Position numbers and translations under genes: made by a program. The notes beneath the pieces are model-generated. The model was given only the letters and a program-made list of their open reading frames with translations, was not told where the DNA came from and searched no databases. From Erodium maritimum (taxonomy: Eukaryota; Streptophyta; Magnoliopsida; Geraniales; Geraniaceae), in the NCBI GenBank assembly GCA_963921825.1, contig OY997592.1:61400336-61464335 (forward strand): a DNA stretch of 64,000 nt. The letters are read 5' to 3'. Of the stretch, positions 45,517-60,500 are shown one piece after another; the stretch's first letter is position 1, and each line of letters begins with the position of its first letter.

Positions 45517-48500
45517 TCATGAGCCCTGGCCATGATCAGGAGGTGCTTGCCCACGCCCACCTCTTTGACCACCACGTCCACGCACCCCATGGCGAGGTGC
45601 AACTCTTCCCCGTAGTCGTGCCGGGGGACGATTCACTTCAGGTGTCACTCCAGCCTGTCTCAACACAGCCCTCTCCTTTGCTCTTTCTTGAAGATTCACA
45701 AGTCTTGAGGAGCTGTTGACTGGAGAGACAGGTTTCGTCTCAGCTTCTGCGGGGACACTGGAACTGGTGGCTTGTTTTGAGACACTGGCATCTGCGACAG
45801 TTGTTGATGTACTCTCATCTGCAACAGGTATGATGTCCACAGCCGGATCAGTCTCTATTGAGATCTGCTCATTGCCATCGTTTGACTTGTCAGAACCTTC
45901 AACAGTGTCTTCTTCAATCAGTTCTCCTTCTTCATTCTTGTCATCGATTAAGGGTTCAGGAGAGTTGGGTTCACCGAAATCTGCAGTTCCAGCAACCATA
46001 GTGTCCTCGTCAATCCTAGTTGGTGAGGCCACAGGAGTCATTGCAGTGTGATCTGGACTTTCCATAAGTACAGACATGTCTCCACCAGCTTCTAGATCAG
46101 TAGAATCAGGGATCTCTCCCTCTTCTTTTTCACTCCCAGATTCTACCTGTTGATTGTCTTGTTCAGCTTGATCTGTTAAAACATCATCGACCATGTCTGT
46201 CTCATTTGCACCATCTAGATTCTCATCCACCACATTGGTTCGATCACCTTGACTGGTGGTATCTAACTGTTGGGGCTCTTTTGGATCCTCCTCCGCTTTC
46301 TCAGTAGTCTCCGCCTCCTTCTCAGGTTCCATGACATCATCATGGGTAACTTCAGGTACATCACCAGCAGCATCAGAAGATTCTTCAATGGCTTGTAATG
46401 TCACAGCGCTTTCCAAAGGAGTGGTAGATTGTCCTTCAGCAACATCTACAGGGGTGTCCGAGCTTTTCGACTTTTTCTGCACAGGTGCCACATCACCACT
46501 GCTCTCAACTTGGGTGGTGGAGTCTTCTAGTACTTCAGAAGTTGAAGCAAGACGTTTGCGAACCACTGATTGGGACTGAGTCTGAGAAATCAGGTTGACT
46601 TGAGTTTCTGTGTCTTGAGAAGGTGCAGACTTCACACTACTGTTGGATCCATCAATCTCTGACATCTCTGCATCACCTTGTGGCTCTTCAGGCTTCCCAA
46701 GGCGAGGACGGACCAACCTTCTCGCCATTTTACGAGTTTCTACACCTGTTCTGGGTAATGTCGGCCTCTTCTCATTTACTTGAGTGGTTTTCGCTCTCAA
46801 GGGACTCGTGGCAGTAACTGGGGAAGGTGCCGCAGAAGACGTAGGCCTGGGCGCTTGAGGAGGAACTGCTCGACCTGCTCAAGGAATGAGATATAACAAT
46901 CTTCAGACCTTAAAAAGCTATGTAAATATATGAAAATAGATAAATATGAAATTAGAAGGCTTGAAATAATTGGAATTTCAACAAGATAAGCACCTGTGTC
47001 GGTGGATAATGAACCATCTGCAACAACAGAAGTGTCTGCAGAAACAGCAGAAGCACCAAGCCCGCCGGAAACCAAACTGGCTGCCTTTTCAAAATTTTCA
47101 ACAGCCAATACATAAGCAGCAGCAAGTTCATCCAATGCAGTCCCAGAAAGTAATTGAAGCACTGAAGTACCCTGAAAAAGCTCATATAAATATAGGAGAT
47201 TATTGATATACAATGACAATAAAAGAGTAAAGATGAAGATGTAGAACAGGAAAATAAAGTGTTGAAACAGAGCATTAAACTGAAACTATATACAATTACA
47301 TAGACATCAACAAGTAAAAGTTTGAATGAAATGTTACCTCTGGAAGATTGGCTTCAGCATGCTTAAGTTTATCAAGATCTTCTGAAAGCTGCTTTATAGC
47401 CTGCCTGTGCTTCTCCAGTTCGTTCACATACTTTGCTTTCTCCTGAAACCAACAAAATAAATGCAAAACTGAATTTCCAGACTAAAATACAGATATGTAT
47501 GTTTATGATAGCAAAAGATGTGTACTAAATGTGACTCTTTTGTCAAGATGTACAAGTATGCAACACTATAGTAAACAAAACCAGCATGTTTGTCACTAAC
47601 TACAGTAAACATATTCCCTCTCAAAAAATGCATCCCAATAGACTTCATAAATATTAATTATTATTATGATAGCAAAAGATGTCCTAAAGGCAAGGTTGTA
47701 AAAAACGTTAGGCGCTAGTCGGGCGGTCAAGGGTCCTAGGCGCTAGGCGGGGATTAGTCGGAGATTAATCGGGGATTAATCGGATTATTATTTTATTATT
47801 TTTAAATTTTTTATTCAATATATTTGACATATATATAATATTTTATGAAATAATAAGGTATAAAGTATACTATACAACATCAATTTCTTTTTATAACATT
47901 CAACATTAATTTAATATAAATATCTTTAAAATAAATTAATTTAATCTTCCAATAAATATGGTCATAGGACGTAAATCCCCTCTAGCACTATTATCACAGT
48001 ATTTATATTCTGTTGATAATGATGATATAATCTGGATTTTATTATTTATATTACAGTTAAAGTACAAAAAGTGACGTTTGGAATTCCAAGTCATTAATTA
48101 ATGAAATAAAGTTGATCCAAACTAATATGTAGTAGCGTGGGTTTCGTACGAGGGAAGAGGATAAGCAACTTTTAGAATTCTACGCTTTTTTTTTATTTAC
48201 CTGACCGATTAATCGGATTTGGGCCTATTAATCGGCGACCCATCCGATTAATCGGCCCAAAACCGCCCAGCAGCCCAAAACCGACCTTGTAGCAAATTTC
48301 CAGGCGCCAGTACCCATTTTAGCGCCTAGGCGGCGCCTAGGCGCCCCGAGGCGGGGTTTTTTACAACTCTGCCTAAAGGTGATTATTTTGTCAAGAGATA
48401 CAACTAAATAAAGTCAGCATGTTTGTCACCAAATGGAATATCGAATGCATAAACTCCTACCCCAAAATAAGTACACCAATTGACAACTTATAAATATTAC

Positions 48501-51500
48501 GGATTCAGTTTTTAGTGTCCGACTTTCCACCCTTTACCTCCATGTGCTATCATGTTCCCATTACTCAATCTGTTACTACAAACTAATGGAGGCCCGCTTA
48601 CTTTGGAATATTTGTTTTAGGAAGGTGGGATTGGGACGAAAGCAGTAGAATGAAAAAAAAAAAACATCCCTAAAATAAGATAGATGTTGGTTAACCGACC
48701 TGCTCAACATTATTGAAGGAATCTTTAATCGCCTTTTCACTTTTCAAACGCCTTGCTTTCTCCATGCGGCTGTCTTCCTTCTCTTTCCTCAACTCTTCTC
48801 TCTGCCTCTCCAGATGCTTCTCCAGAATCTGAGTGAAAAAAATAAAATTTTGAGATTAAAGTTTTGAAAATTAGAAGTAATAGGTAATGAAGAAGACCAG
48901 GATTCTACTCTATGTACCTGTATTTTAGTGTCCTTCTCTTTGATGGCCTGTTCACCAGAGACATCCCCCGTGGACCTCTTACCTGGAGTAACAATGGAGA
49001 TGATAAATTAGAACAGAACATCAGAAAATGTCCTCACCAAGCTTCTAAAAGAAAAACTACCACCTTGCTTAGCATCTTCAAGCTGTTTTGCTAGCGTTTG
49101 ATTTTCTCTCCTCATTTCTTCCTTCTCCTTTGACAAACTTTCAAACCTCCTCTGGAAGATGAAAATTACCCAACAAATTTTAAGTCATTATAAAACTTAA
49201 ACAATAGAAATAGCACACAACAGCTCAAAGTGAAGGTTATCTTTAAAATAATCAGTAAAAGAATGCAACCACCTTAAAACTGGCCACCATCTTCCTTTGC
49301 CTCTCCATATCCAATTTTAGATTAGCCTGTAATAAACTAACAACGTAACTATCTGAATCATGTAACCGGCAATTCATCACAATTTCTACACTGGAGAAAA
49401 GGTTAAAGTTAGTGAATTTTTCATACGTCAACTTGCAAAATGTCATTTATCCTTTTCTCCCTTTCAGTCAATTCCAATCTGCAGTTAGTAACATCTTGCT
49501 CCAGTTGTGATATTATGACTTGCTTTCCGGAAACAACCTTCTTCATCTCCTCAATTTGAATGTCCTTGTCTTTCAGCTTTTCCTGATGTCGAAGAAAACA
49601 CAAAATAAACAACCAGCAAACAGAACAATATAGCTGGTCATTCTGGTGGACAGGTCATGTTGTTGAAGGTTGAGCACAGGATATAAGGGCAAACACAATA
49701 TGACAAGTTTCATGTTTTAAATGAACACAAAATGAGCTAGTGATAAATGGGAGCAGCATAGCATATTATAAGTCAAAACTCAAAAGAATATGGGTTGTCA
49801 TGAACCAACATGTTTGAGTTAGTTGATTAAGGTTGACATGGCTGAGCACAAGCCAACAAGGTTAAGTACCATAAATTTGAGCCAAATTAGCTATTTAAAG
49901 TGCATTAGCCTGTTTATGAAAAGGTTATAGTAGCACACCCATATTTTAAACGAGGTCAGAGAACACAAATAAATAAATAAATAAATAAAGCATGCCAAGC
50001 ACATTACATGGAAAAGGATCAAATAGTAACATACTTGGAGAAGCCTAACATCTTCTTTCATGCGATCATAATCTTCAGCACTAATATTTCCACACCTTGC
50101 AAGTACCTTCCATGAAGACATTAAATTAGTAACTGCAAAAAGGACTGAAAAAAGAAGCATCTGAAATGTGAAGTACCTCAGACATCTTCTGTTCCAAGTG
50201 AGTTTTTTCCATCCTGTGAATTTCAATCTCTTTCTTAAGAGCTTCCACCTCCATTTGTCTCTCCCTCAGTAAACTTTCAAGATTTTCATATTCAGCCCTA
50301 GCTTTCTGAGCTACCTCACGCAATTTCTAGTATCAAATCAAGTTAAGTTCCATCAATAATTGAATCCCATTAACCAGCAAGCAGTATAAATACTACTCAT
50401 TTTAAAAACCTCAATTACCCTAATCATACCAGGCATTCCTCAAAATTATGTTTGTTTTCCTCCCTAAGTTGCATATTGCTCTCACGCAGCAGGCTCATTT
50501 CTCTGACCTGCAAATGTAGTTTGACAATATAGTGCTAAGTAATAGGCAAGGTCATAATACTAGAAAGATACTCAACATGATTCTTCAACAGTATGAATAT
50601 ATAGTGCCCTAGTACCTACGAAAAAAATGAAAATCACCTGAAATTGTAGTGATTTTATCTCTTCCTCTGTGAACAACATTGTTCTAGAATTAGACCTCTC
50701 AGTGTTGAGTGAGGTCTGAGCCGTCTCTGCTGCCTTGAGAGCACTTTCAAGCTGCATGTAATTAAACAACACTGATAAAGAAACTATGCACTAAACAAAT
50801 CAATAAAATTGAGATATTAATGAAAACTTTTATCCCGGATACAAAACTACTGCTCTTCAGAATTAATTATCAGAGATGGGTATTTGAGAGCAAAGCATCA
50901 GGTATAAAACAAGCTAATCATAATACAATAAAACAAAAGCATGCCCCCATGTGCATGCACATACAAGTAATTCACTAGAGCACATTAGACGATACCACAA
51001 ATAAAGACCTCTTGTTAGAAAAAGAACAAGAAAATGGTCTCTGAACTAAAATAAAAGAAAGTTAAACATTACTTAGGAACTAAAATAAAATGATGTATCA
51101 AACATTACTTCGAAATTGTAGAGAAAACAGGTACATAAGAAAAACCCAATAACTCTCTGAACTTAATAGAAATTCGGGTTCTGTTATCAAAAGTTGATAT
51201 AACATACTTGTGTTTGCAAGCGCAGCTTCTCCTGTTTCAGCAAAGAAATTTCTGTTTCTGCCTGTCGAAGAGAAAGTATGCATTGATATCAACAACTTAT
51301 ATTGCACAAATACAAATATGTTAATGATGCTTACTATTTCCTTAGACCGGCGGAGATAATTTATCACATTCTGTAAGCCAGAATCAGAGGCTCCGTCAGT
51401 ACTAGTGCTAGAGGAAAAAACCCCGGCAGAACTACGATCCTTCTCAGCAATTTGAATGTGCAAAGCCTCAAGTCGACTGTGAAGAATTTTGTTCTGCAGA

Positions 51501-54500
51501 ATGAAAGTGAAGGTTAGAACATCTTCAACTGAATGAGGATACTTCTGCTAATATAGCACGACACGCCATCAAAAATTCTATTTAGGAATCTTATTCCTTT
51601 CTACTATGCAAACTCGTGAAAAGAAAATAAGCGTTAATTGTCAAAAAAGTGCACTAAAGTTTTGTCCACGCTTTTAGGGTGCACTTAAGTTGTCCACCGA
51701 CTTCCGTTATAAAAACTTAACAGGTTAATTGTCAAAAACTACCCTAACGTATTGCCCACACAACTATAGAATGCATTATGAATTGCCCAGACAACTTCAA
51801 ATTGCATTATGTATTACCCACAAATCTATTGAATCCGCAAAGAACTGCCCAGACCATTCATTGTGAGCATCCCTGTTACGTTTTTCCAACGGAAGTCAGC
51901 GGACAAAACATTAGTGCTCTCTGAAAGCGTGGACAAAACTTTAGGTATGTTTTCGTTTGTGGACAAAAACTTATTGACAATTAAACCAGAAAATAATAAC
52001 ACAAGGAAAGAATACAACAGCTATAGCAATAGTAGAAATTTTAAACCATTTCAATTATAGCCAACCAGAAAGTAGGGTAGCAAAACCTGTTCATTTATTT
52101 CGGTGTAATTCTTTTCTGCTGCATTTTTTGATTCTTCCAACATCGTCTTCTCTATGTTCCACTTCAACTTCAGCTCATCCTAAATCCAGGGCCAGAACAA
52201 AACAAATATATCAACATTTATTCTACAACCAGTGCCAAAATAATAGAAATTGAATATACAAAAAGTTACATCCTAATAAACAAAATAAAATATGTATTCA
52301 AGTACTTCACAGCTAAACAATTAAGCTATTCAAAATATCATGTATCTGAAACAAACATGAATATTTCATCTTCTTTACTAATTGGTAAATGATAGAGAGT
52401 GGCCAGAAAAGTATACATTCACCCAACACAAATGCTAAAACGGTAATCCTGAACATCTTCAAGTAAAAAGCTTGACTTCTCTGAAGTGCTGTCATTCAGA
52501 CTTCACCAAACAAGAATACAGAACTTTGAAGATTGAGTAAAATAATTACCAAAAATATAGATGGTTCCTTTGAATGCTATATATACTCAAAAATTGTTCG
52601 TGGCATGAAATTTTTTACTCCGAAAATTAAAGACATAAAACTTCAAAAACATAAATAATAATAAAAATGATAGTCAAATAAAATTACTTTCAGCGATTAA
52701 CACTTGACAAAATAATGGTCCAGGCAAATGCTAATATTCAGCTGGATGTGTCAGCAAAGTGAAAAATGGAATAGACAGTTGCTCAAACTTCAAATTCAAA
52801 ATGATGACAGTTTTACTTCGAATTTCCTGAACAAAAAACAAATGCAAGGGAGGAAAGAACATGGAGCGAACCAAGGAGACTTCAGTGGAAATGGCGCAAA
52901 ACAAAGTCAAAAGTCACACAAAATAGGAGCATACATTCGTTTATATGATAACAATGCCATGGGAGAGAGAGAGGGGGGAAATATAAACAGAAGAAGAGGA
53001 GAATCAAATATGTAAATGAAGTTACATTTTCAGCTTTTAAGGCATCTGACAATTTCCTCATATCAGAAGCTTCATGTTGAAGCGAAGCTAGAGCTTGAGA
53101 TGTTTTTGTCAATTCCTGAATCGTCTCAGACTGCAAGATAACCTGTGAAGAGCTTATATGTTAACATCCCCAGAAATGCCAAATTGCACTTCTCTTAAAC
53201 ATAAGAAATCATTTTAACGAACAACCTCACATCTCCCTGTAAAATCACTACAAAAACAAGCAAATTTAAAACTATCATATCAATGCTTCAGTCTGTCAAG
53301 TGGATTAACAAAATGAAAACATCAGGAAAATTCACTATGCTTTCTTCTATCAGCCGATGTGTACCAAGCGAAGGTTTTATGGTTCTTTAAATGCACATAA
53401 GATTCAATATGCTAATTTACTGATATAAGAATGTCTCCAATTGTTTTAAAACAACAAGCATGAATAAAAGGGGACCTGTCTTTCATAATTTGACTGAGAA
53501 GAACGCCATCTCTCGTGTTCCTTCTGCAAATCATCTTTCAGTGCAGAAATTTGAATTTCCATAGCTTCCATTTTGGATCTATATGAATTGACAGTAAATT
53601 AGAAATAAAAATGCTAAATAAATAGTCAGAGTACAAATAGAACAGATCATACATTTTGATCTCATTTTCTTGCTTAAGCGTCGCAATTTCAGCTAATGCG
53701 GTAGTGAGAGCCCCATCCTTTCCAGCAGCAGCAGATATAACTTCCTCTGACTTCATGCTACATTCATGTTCAAGTTCAGCAACCCTCTCTCTGAGTGATA
53801 GAAGTTCAGCCTCCAATGTTTTCTTTAGTCTGTCAGCCTAAAACATATTGAGGGGCAGCAGATCAACAGACATTTAGTAAAATAAGTCAATATAAAAGCA
53901 GGTGCCAGATAACCACAAAATATACCTCAATCTTGAAGTTCTCATGAGCACATTCCATCTGCTTCAATGCAGTTTCATTCACCTCTGCTATATTTTTATA
54001 CTGTAAAGTCACATAACACTTACTTCAGTATTCTGCTTAGCAGCAAATACAAAAAACTTGAAGTTGCAGCTACACAACCTGCAACATGTGATCCTTGTTG
54101 GCCTGTGCTTCCTCTTTGAATTTCTCCACTTCCTTCTTTGCAGCTTGCAATTTTTCAACCACCTAAAAATATACAAGCAGCATAGAAATAAACAGCAGGC
54201 ACAAATTCACTAACACAAAGGTTTTGTTTATTTAGCAAAGAATATTTTGAACAAATACATGCACCACATGAGTGACTTTATTCACCAACTCTTAAGCACA
54301 AATAAATAGGATGCTGATATGAAGTTAGACAGCAGAAAGCCTTAGAGTTCAGTGTTAAAGAAAAGTAGGACAGAAAGGAGGTGATTAAGTATCAAAAAAA
54401 ATGTAGCCAAGTATAAGCCAGTTAACATGTGAAACAAACCTCATCTGTTGAGAAAGGAGATGATTTAGTGCCAACATCAACATCAGCAACCTGAACCAGT

Positions 54501-57500
54501 ACAACAACAACAAAAAAAAAACCAGCAAAATGAGAAGACATGCATAAAACCACCACAAATGCCAAAAAAACAGATTCCTATGTTCTCTGATATGGAGTAT
54601 TTTTTTCGATCAAACTATTGCTGAGTGAATTTATTAACTTTAATTGTGAACAGGCAGTTTGGCTTGCCTTACAAAATATAAATGGTCATAGAGGCACTCA
54701 AAGAGATTCTAGATCAAGTTATTGAATATATATGTCAATGAATTTTGCTTTAAGAAGAAAACAGCATAACAAACAATTGTTGAATCAAGTGGCAAAGAGC
54801 CTTATGTTCAAACCTTGCTACATACCATATACAATTACCTTCTAGAAAATAAAGAGATACTAACATTTTAAACATATACTAGAAATTAAAACAATGAAAA
54901 CAGCTCAAAAGCAATAACAAATTGAAACTAACTTCAGCACATAGTTACCATAATTCACAAATATCCAAAGACTTTGACAAATTTGTCTTCATGCTTGCAA
55001 ATAACAATTTATACTGATATGTCAATAAGAAAAAGTACAACGAAGCTATGTGAATATCATTCAAAATATCATCAAGTATTTAGTTATCGCGTCCAACAAT
55101 ACTAAGTGTACAGACAAAAAGGTGGGAAGCTCCATAAAACTATCATCCCAGAATATGATACTAAAATACAGCTAAAGAACAAAAACCAATTTGGTACCTT
55201 TGCATCTGAAGATTTGAACTTCTTCTCCAAATCAGATAGTCTGGCCTGAGAAATAAAACATGACAGAAATGCGTAGTTGAATAATTAAGTAAACCGCATG
55301 TAGAAATAATAAGTGAATGACAATTATCTAGACAGGAGACAGAGAAAGATGGAATCAAATGCACACTAGGTAATACCTCAGCAACACCAGCACGAGTCTC
55401 AGCAGTAGTAACAGACTGCAAGGCTTTAGCCAACTCTTTTCCCATTTCTTCCACTTGTCTCATTGCATTTTTTAATGTCTGTTCACGATCCAGAGTGAGA
55501 TTTCGAACATTGTCTCGTTCTTCCTGTAGCTCTTTCTTAGCCTCAGCCCATTCTCTCTGCACGATTATCATAGTTTCAAGAGATTGACATTGTATCTTCA
55601 AGTAATGCAGTACCAAGTAAAAATTTGATCTGGAATAACATATGACCATCATGAAGATGTCTTCTGAAAATATAGAAGCGCTAATACTGCTCCCTGTAGG
55701 GCATCCATGATTAAGTTTAGAAATTTTGGACTATTAACGTCAAATTACGAATCCTAGTAAATAGCTTTGTAAGAGGACAATATAAAAGGACAATATGTTA
55801 TCCACTATAATAATGTGCAACCAATAGAAATTATGAGAGCACCAGATATATTTCGCTGATTCTCATTCCCAAAACGACTACTCTACGTGTATTAATTTAC
55901 AATGAATAGGGAACCCTGTAAATGAAAATGGTAATAGAACTTTTTAAGAGAAATATAAAAACTAACTGTAAGAGGATAGGATACGAAATAGTAACGAACT
56001 AACAGATCTTTCAAGAAACCGCCTACAATATGACAAAACAAAAACCTCTGCCACGGTTTCTAATCTAGGGTATATTTTTAACAAACTAACCCAAGCTAAG
56101 TATATACTATATAGAAGTTCCGTGAGGCAGATTAGCATATACAATAATAACAATTAACTTAAGAGATCCCACCTCAATCCGCTTTACATACTCCTCTTGT
56201 TTTCGCCTTTCTGCAACTCTTGCCTCCTAAATTGCGCATAAAAAAATAAAAGTGAGGTTACTCGGCAAAGATACTTGTGGAACTATCGATCATGAGACTA
56301 ACTTTGACAATTCAACAAGCATTTACTACCTCACGAACTTCCTCAGTACTCTGAAGGGTGTCCAAACTAGCCTGCAGCCTATGAACTCTCTCAGACAAGC
56401 TACGAACTTCTTCACAAGCTCTCTTTTCAGCATTCGACAACAATTCCTTCTCATGCTTTTGAACTGTTACCTACAGAATAAAAAGGAATCTCGGCAGTGA
56501 AAATTTTGAAAGAGGACAACGAAGAGACCGTGAGTTTTAGACGACATCAAGAAATTAAAGGACAGCTTCTCCGCAGCATGAAAAGATTCCTAGCATGGTT
56601 CTTACCTCCATAGTTAACTTCCGTGACAGGTCCTCAGCAGCTTGAATAGATTCCGAACTTTCCCGCAGCTTCCGTTGGTATTCGATAACCAACTGTGAAA
56701 ACTCCACATTTCTTGCTAAAACACCATTCACTTCATTTCTCTGGAATATGATACAGCATATGTAATCAAATAAAAATGTCACAACTTATTAACAAAACCA
56801 CTAGGAGGGAGAGTTCACCTGGTGTTCAAATTCTTTCATGAAGCTATCAAGTCTGTCTCTAGCAAAATTAGATTCCAAAGACAACTTGTCGCGCTCAGCC
56901 CGTAATGCAATTATCTCACTCCTAAGAAAGAAAATTAATTAACACTATAGCAACGGAAGGAAACAACCTTACAAAGTCAACAACTGAGACCTTCCCAGTC
57001 AAATAAAATAATAAAATATGCACAATGCATAAAAAAACTATAGCTGCAACATAATAATAAAAAATGCACAATGCATAAAAGCCACACCACCTCCACTGCA
57101 TTATGCAACCACCTGTCATACTCCAGAAACTTATTTATTGCTTAAAGACAGCACAATCAAGCTTTTGGCTATACTGATCAGCTAAGGATTTCGGTTACAA
57201 GAAGCACAAGTTGCATTCATGTACCACAAGACAGATTTAGTTCGAGCAAAGGGCAAAGAGCCAAAAATATACACACATATATATGCTATAAACTGTGAGG
57301 AAATCACGTCAATATTTTAGGTCAACCCCACACCAATCTACATAGTTGATAATTGATCTAATGTCAATGATGAGAAAAACAAGTCGAAAAGGGCACAAGA
57401 AGAATCAAGCAGGTGCTCCGTGCAGGAGTTCCTTTGAAGTTGTTTCTGATATGGTAATATAACTGTTTACAGGATTAAGGATTCCCTTCATTACACATGG

Positions 57501-60500
57501 CTTCAGTGAGTATGAGACTTTCAAACATGTTTCCAATTTAACGACTTCAGGGGTTAGTTATCTCATGTCTAAGTCTAACTGATGTAGTCTCAGTCATAAA
57601 GTCACGGTTGACACAATAAATGAAATGAAAACTTTCAACAATTATTCTTCCCTAGAACTTATTATGCACTCCGTTGTTCATATGTTTCTTTAAATGGTAT
57701 GTATATAATCAGAAGCAAATCAAGAAATCTACAAAACAATACTTAACTCCATGGATCAAGAAACTAAACTCTTAAGTGAGAGAAACATCAATGTAGACAA
57801 CCATTCAAGATTTTAGACAAACACAGGTAAACGATGGAATTGTTTAAAAAGTACAACAAAAATGTTTGGCTTTCTTATACAATAAGCACAGGTTGATCAT
57901 TACCTAGACTTCGCCAAATCTTCTTCAAGACACCTCACTCGATCCGCAGCCTGTTCTTGAGATTTTTTAGTAGCAGTCTGCATTATATAGTATTTTATAT
58001 CAGCACGCCAATAATAAACAAATAATGGTAGTTTAAACAAATTGTTCTCCATTGACCAAACCTCAGAACCCTCAAGAAGAAGCCTTAGATCCATTCTTCT
58101 ATTGCCAACAACCGCTGAAAAATCATAGGAAAAAAAATCATAAAAATATAATCTTAAGCAAACAGTGTGCTGAACAGTTAATAGTGCCACAGGCACAGCT
58201 ACATTGCATGTATGTCATAACCACTCATGGGGTTCAATACTCACTCAAACTGTACACCCAACCTAAATTGGCTTCAGTTACTGTTTTTCGGTCCACGACA
58301 CAGACCACCAAAACAAAACCAAATATAAATGATCAGTATCACTTGGACCACGGTTGGCATTACAGAACAAAATGCATAATTATCATTTGTAACATTTCTT
58401 CAAATGCAAACTAAACAGTACAAGAGTTGGACAGTGCAAAATAAAAAAGCTCAACTAAATCTCAAAAGAACAGCTTTACTAATCAAACCAAGCTACTTTG
58501 AAGTGAAACAAGCAGTGCCTTGTATCACAGTTGTTTATTAATTAAAGTAAGGTACGCTATATAACTGAGATATGCTACCAGTTCCTTAAATATTATAACA
58601 GTACCAACCAAACCAGACAACATCAAAATGACAATTTGATTGTTGGAATAAAAAAAACATATTAAGTAGGCTAATGAATAGGTGCAAGTTCTCATTCCAA
58701 ACTGAAGGTTAGAGCTTCTAACTATGCATCAAGACAAAACAAGAAATACAACTGATGGGTTTACACGTCTTACCAATCCTTTATCCCTCTATCACATTAC
58801 TGTAGAATCCATTTTTAAAACCAAAACCTCATCCCAATTGTATATTGTATTTGACACTCTTTCCTAAGAGCTGTCTACTAAGTAAAATGTACCATAAAAA
58901 TATAGTGTATAAAAGAGAACCTGGTGCTGTCTCTGATGAATGGGGATAAGATGAATTATGTTTGTGCTCCTCTTCATATAACCTTTTATACATAGCAACC
59001 TATGCAGGAAGACAAAACAAATAAATCATGGATGAAATTAAATTGTGCCTGTACTACTTTAGTACTGCTGGTCCCAAGCACAAAACCTTCCTCAAATACC
59101 ATGAACATGAATTCTAGAGTAAGGCAAATTAGAGCATGACGAAAATCCCAATAAATTTTGCAAGAGGATTCAGGCAGTCAACAACAACTTTGTTTGGGAA
59201 TTGGATTGAATGTTGCTGCATATATGAACTTAACACGGGATTATTTTGTAAACTAATGAACTGCACACAAGAGAGAGGAATAAAAGAGGCTTACAGAAGT
59301 ATGTAGTGATTCAATCATGTGCCCTTGCTCTTCAGCTCTTTGCAACACTACAGATACTTTGGATGCAGCCTCATCTGTTTGTTTTTTGAGCTCAACTTCA
59401 AATTGTTCCTGCAATTTACCAAACAAAACAGTATCTTACATAAGTATTACTTCATGTGCAAAAAAAATAGGAGTTGTACCATCTGTTAACAACCAAAAGT
59501 AGAATTTATTTTCTGTTAGATCACCTTCAGTTCAGATTCCCTTTTTTCAATCTGTTCAGAGAGATTGCGCACAAGGCTCCGTAGCTGCACATTTTGCTCA
59601 ACTAACCCATTTATATCCTTAAAGGTCAACTGGTAAGACAATCCCAAAACTAATGTCACTCCCTTTAGCAAAGTATAATGATTAGCGCGGATACCAAAGA
59701 GGGACAAAACATACCAGACGTTCTGAAATGACCTTCTCTGCATCAGACTCAGCATTTATTTTAACAGTAGCAATAAGTTGATTATTCTCAGCATAATCGC
59801 CTCCAACTGAGCCACAACGAAGTTGTATGTCACGGCATTCCTTGAGAAGAATTGTCACCTTGAACATATTAATCAAATTCAAGTCAAGAGTAAAGCTGAC
59901 ACCAAAAAAAAAGTACCAAAGACTACAGATGTCAATATAAATCCATGTGCATGTTGAAACTTCTCATGCCGCTTATATAACCAACTACAGCATGCAGCAA
60001 ATATGACTATGCATCAGTATCACCATGACTCCATGAATTACAGTTAAGATTCAAAGAACCCCATTTATAAATAGTACCAGGCTTCTGATCAAAGCTCTTT
60101 CGTTACCTGCCGCTGGAGGTCATCGATCTCTTTCTGAGCCAAGGTGTGGTCACGTTCCTGCCTCTTCAGCTCAGCCTGATAAGAAAATATGAGTATAAAA
60201 CACAAAGTAACATTGCACAGCAGTAAGAAAGATAGAATGTCATAAACCTTTAATTCCTGAATAGTTTTCTCCAAATTTGCCTGTTCAAAAACAGAATGCT
60301 GCAACTTTTGGTCAATGATAGAGTATGCCTCCGTGATTCTCTCATGATCCACTATATGAACATTACACAACACACCAGTTAGTGCACAAAGGAATAACCA
60401 GGGGATAATATTGATGCAAGCTAGTAAGCTTTCAGTTGTTAGCAGAGACAACAAATAGAATACATCTCTACTGACTATTTGATTATCTTCTACCCAAACA

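Noticed and set aside
45716-46579. Plus-strand frames of 107-111 codons
   Set aside because: They are antisense to the large last exon of NUA and are Ser/Thr/Val-rich as the mirror of its acidic tail.
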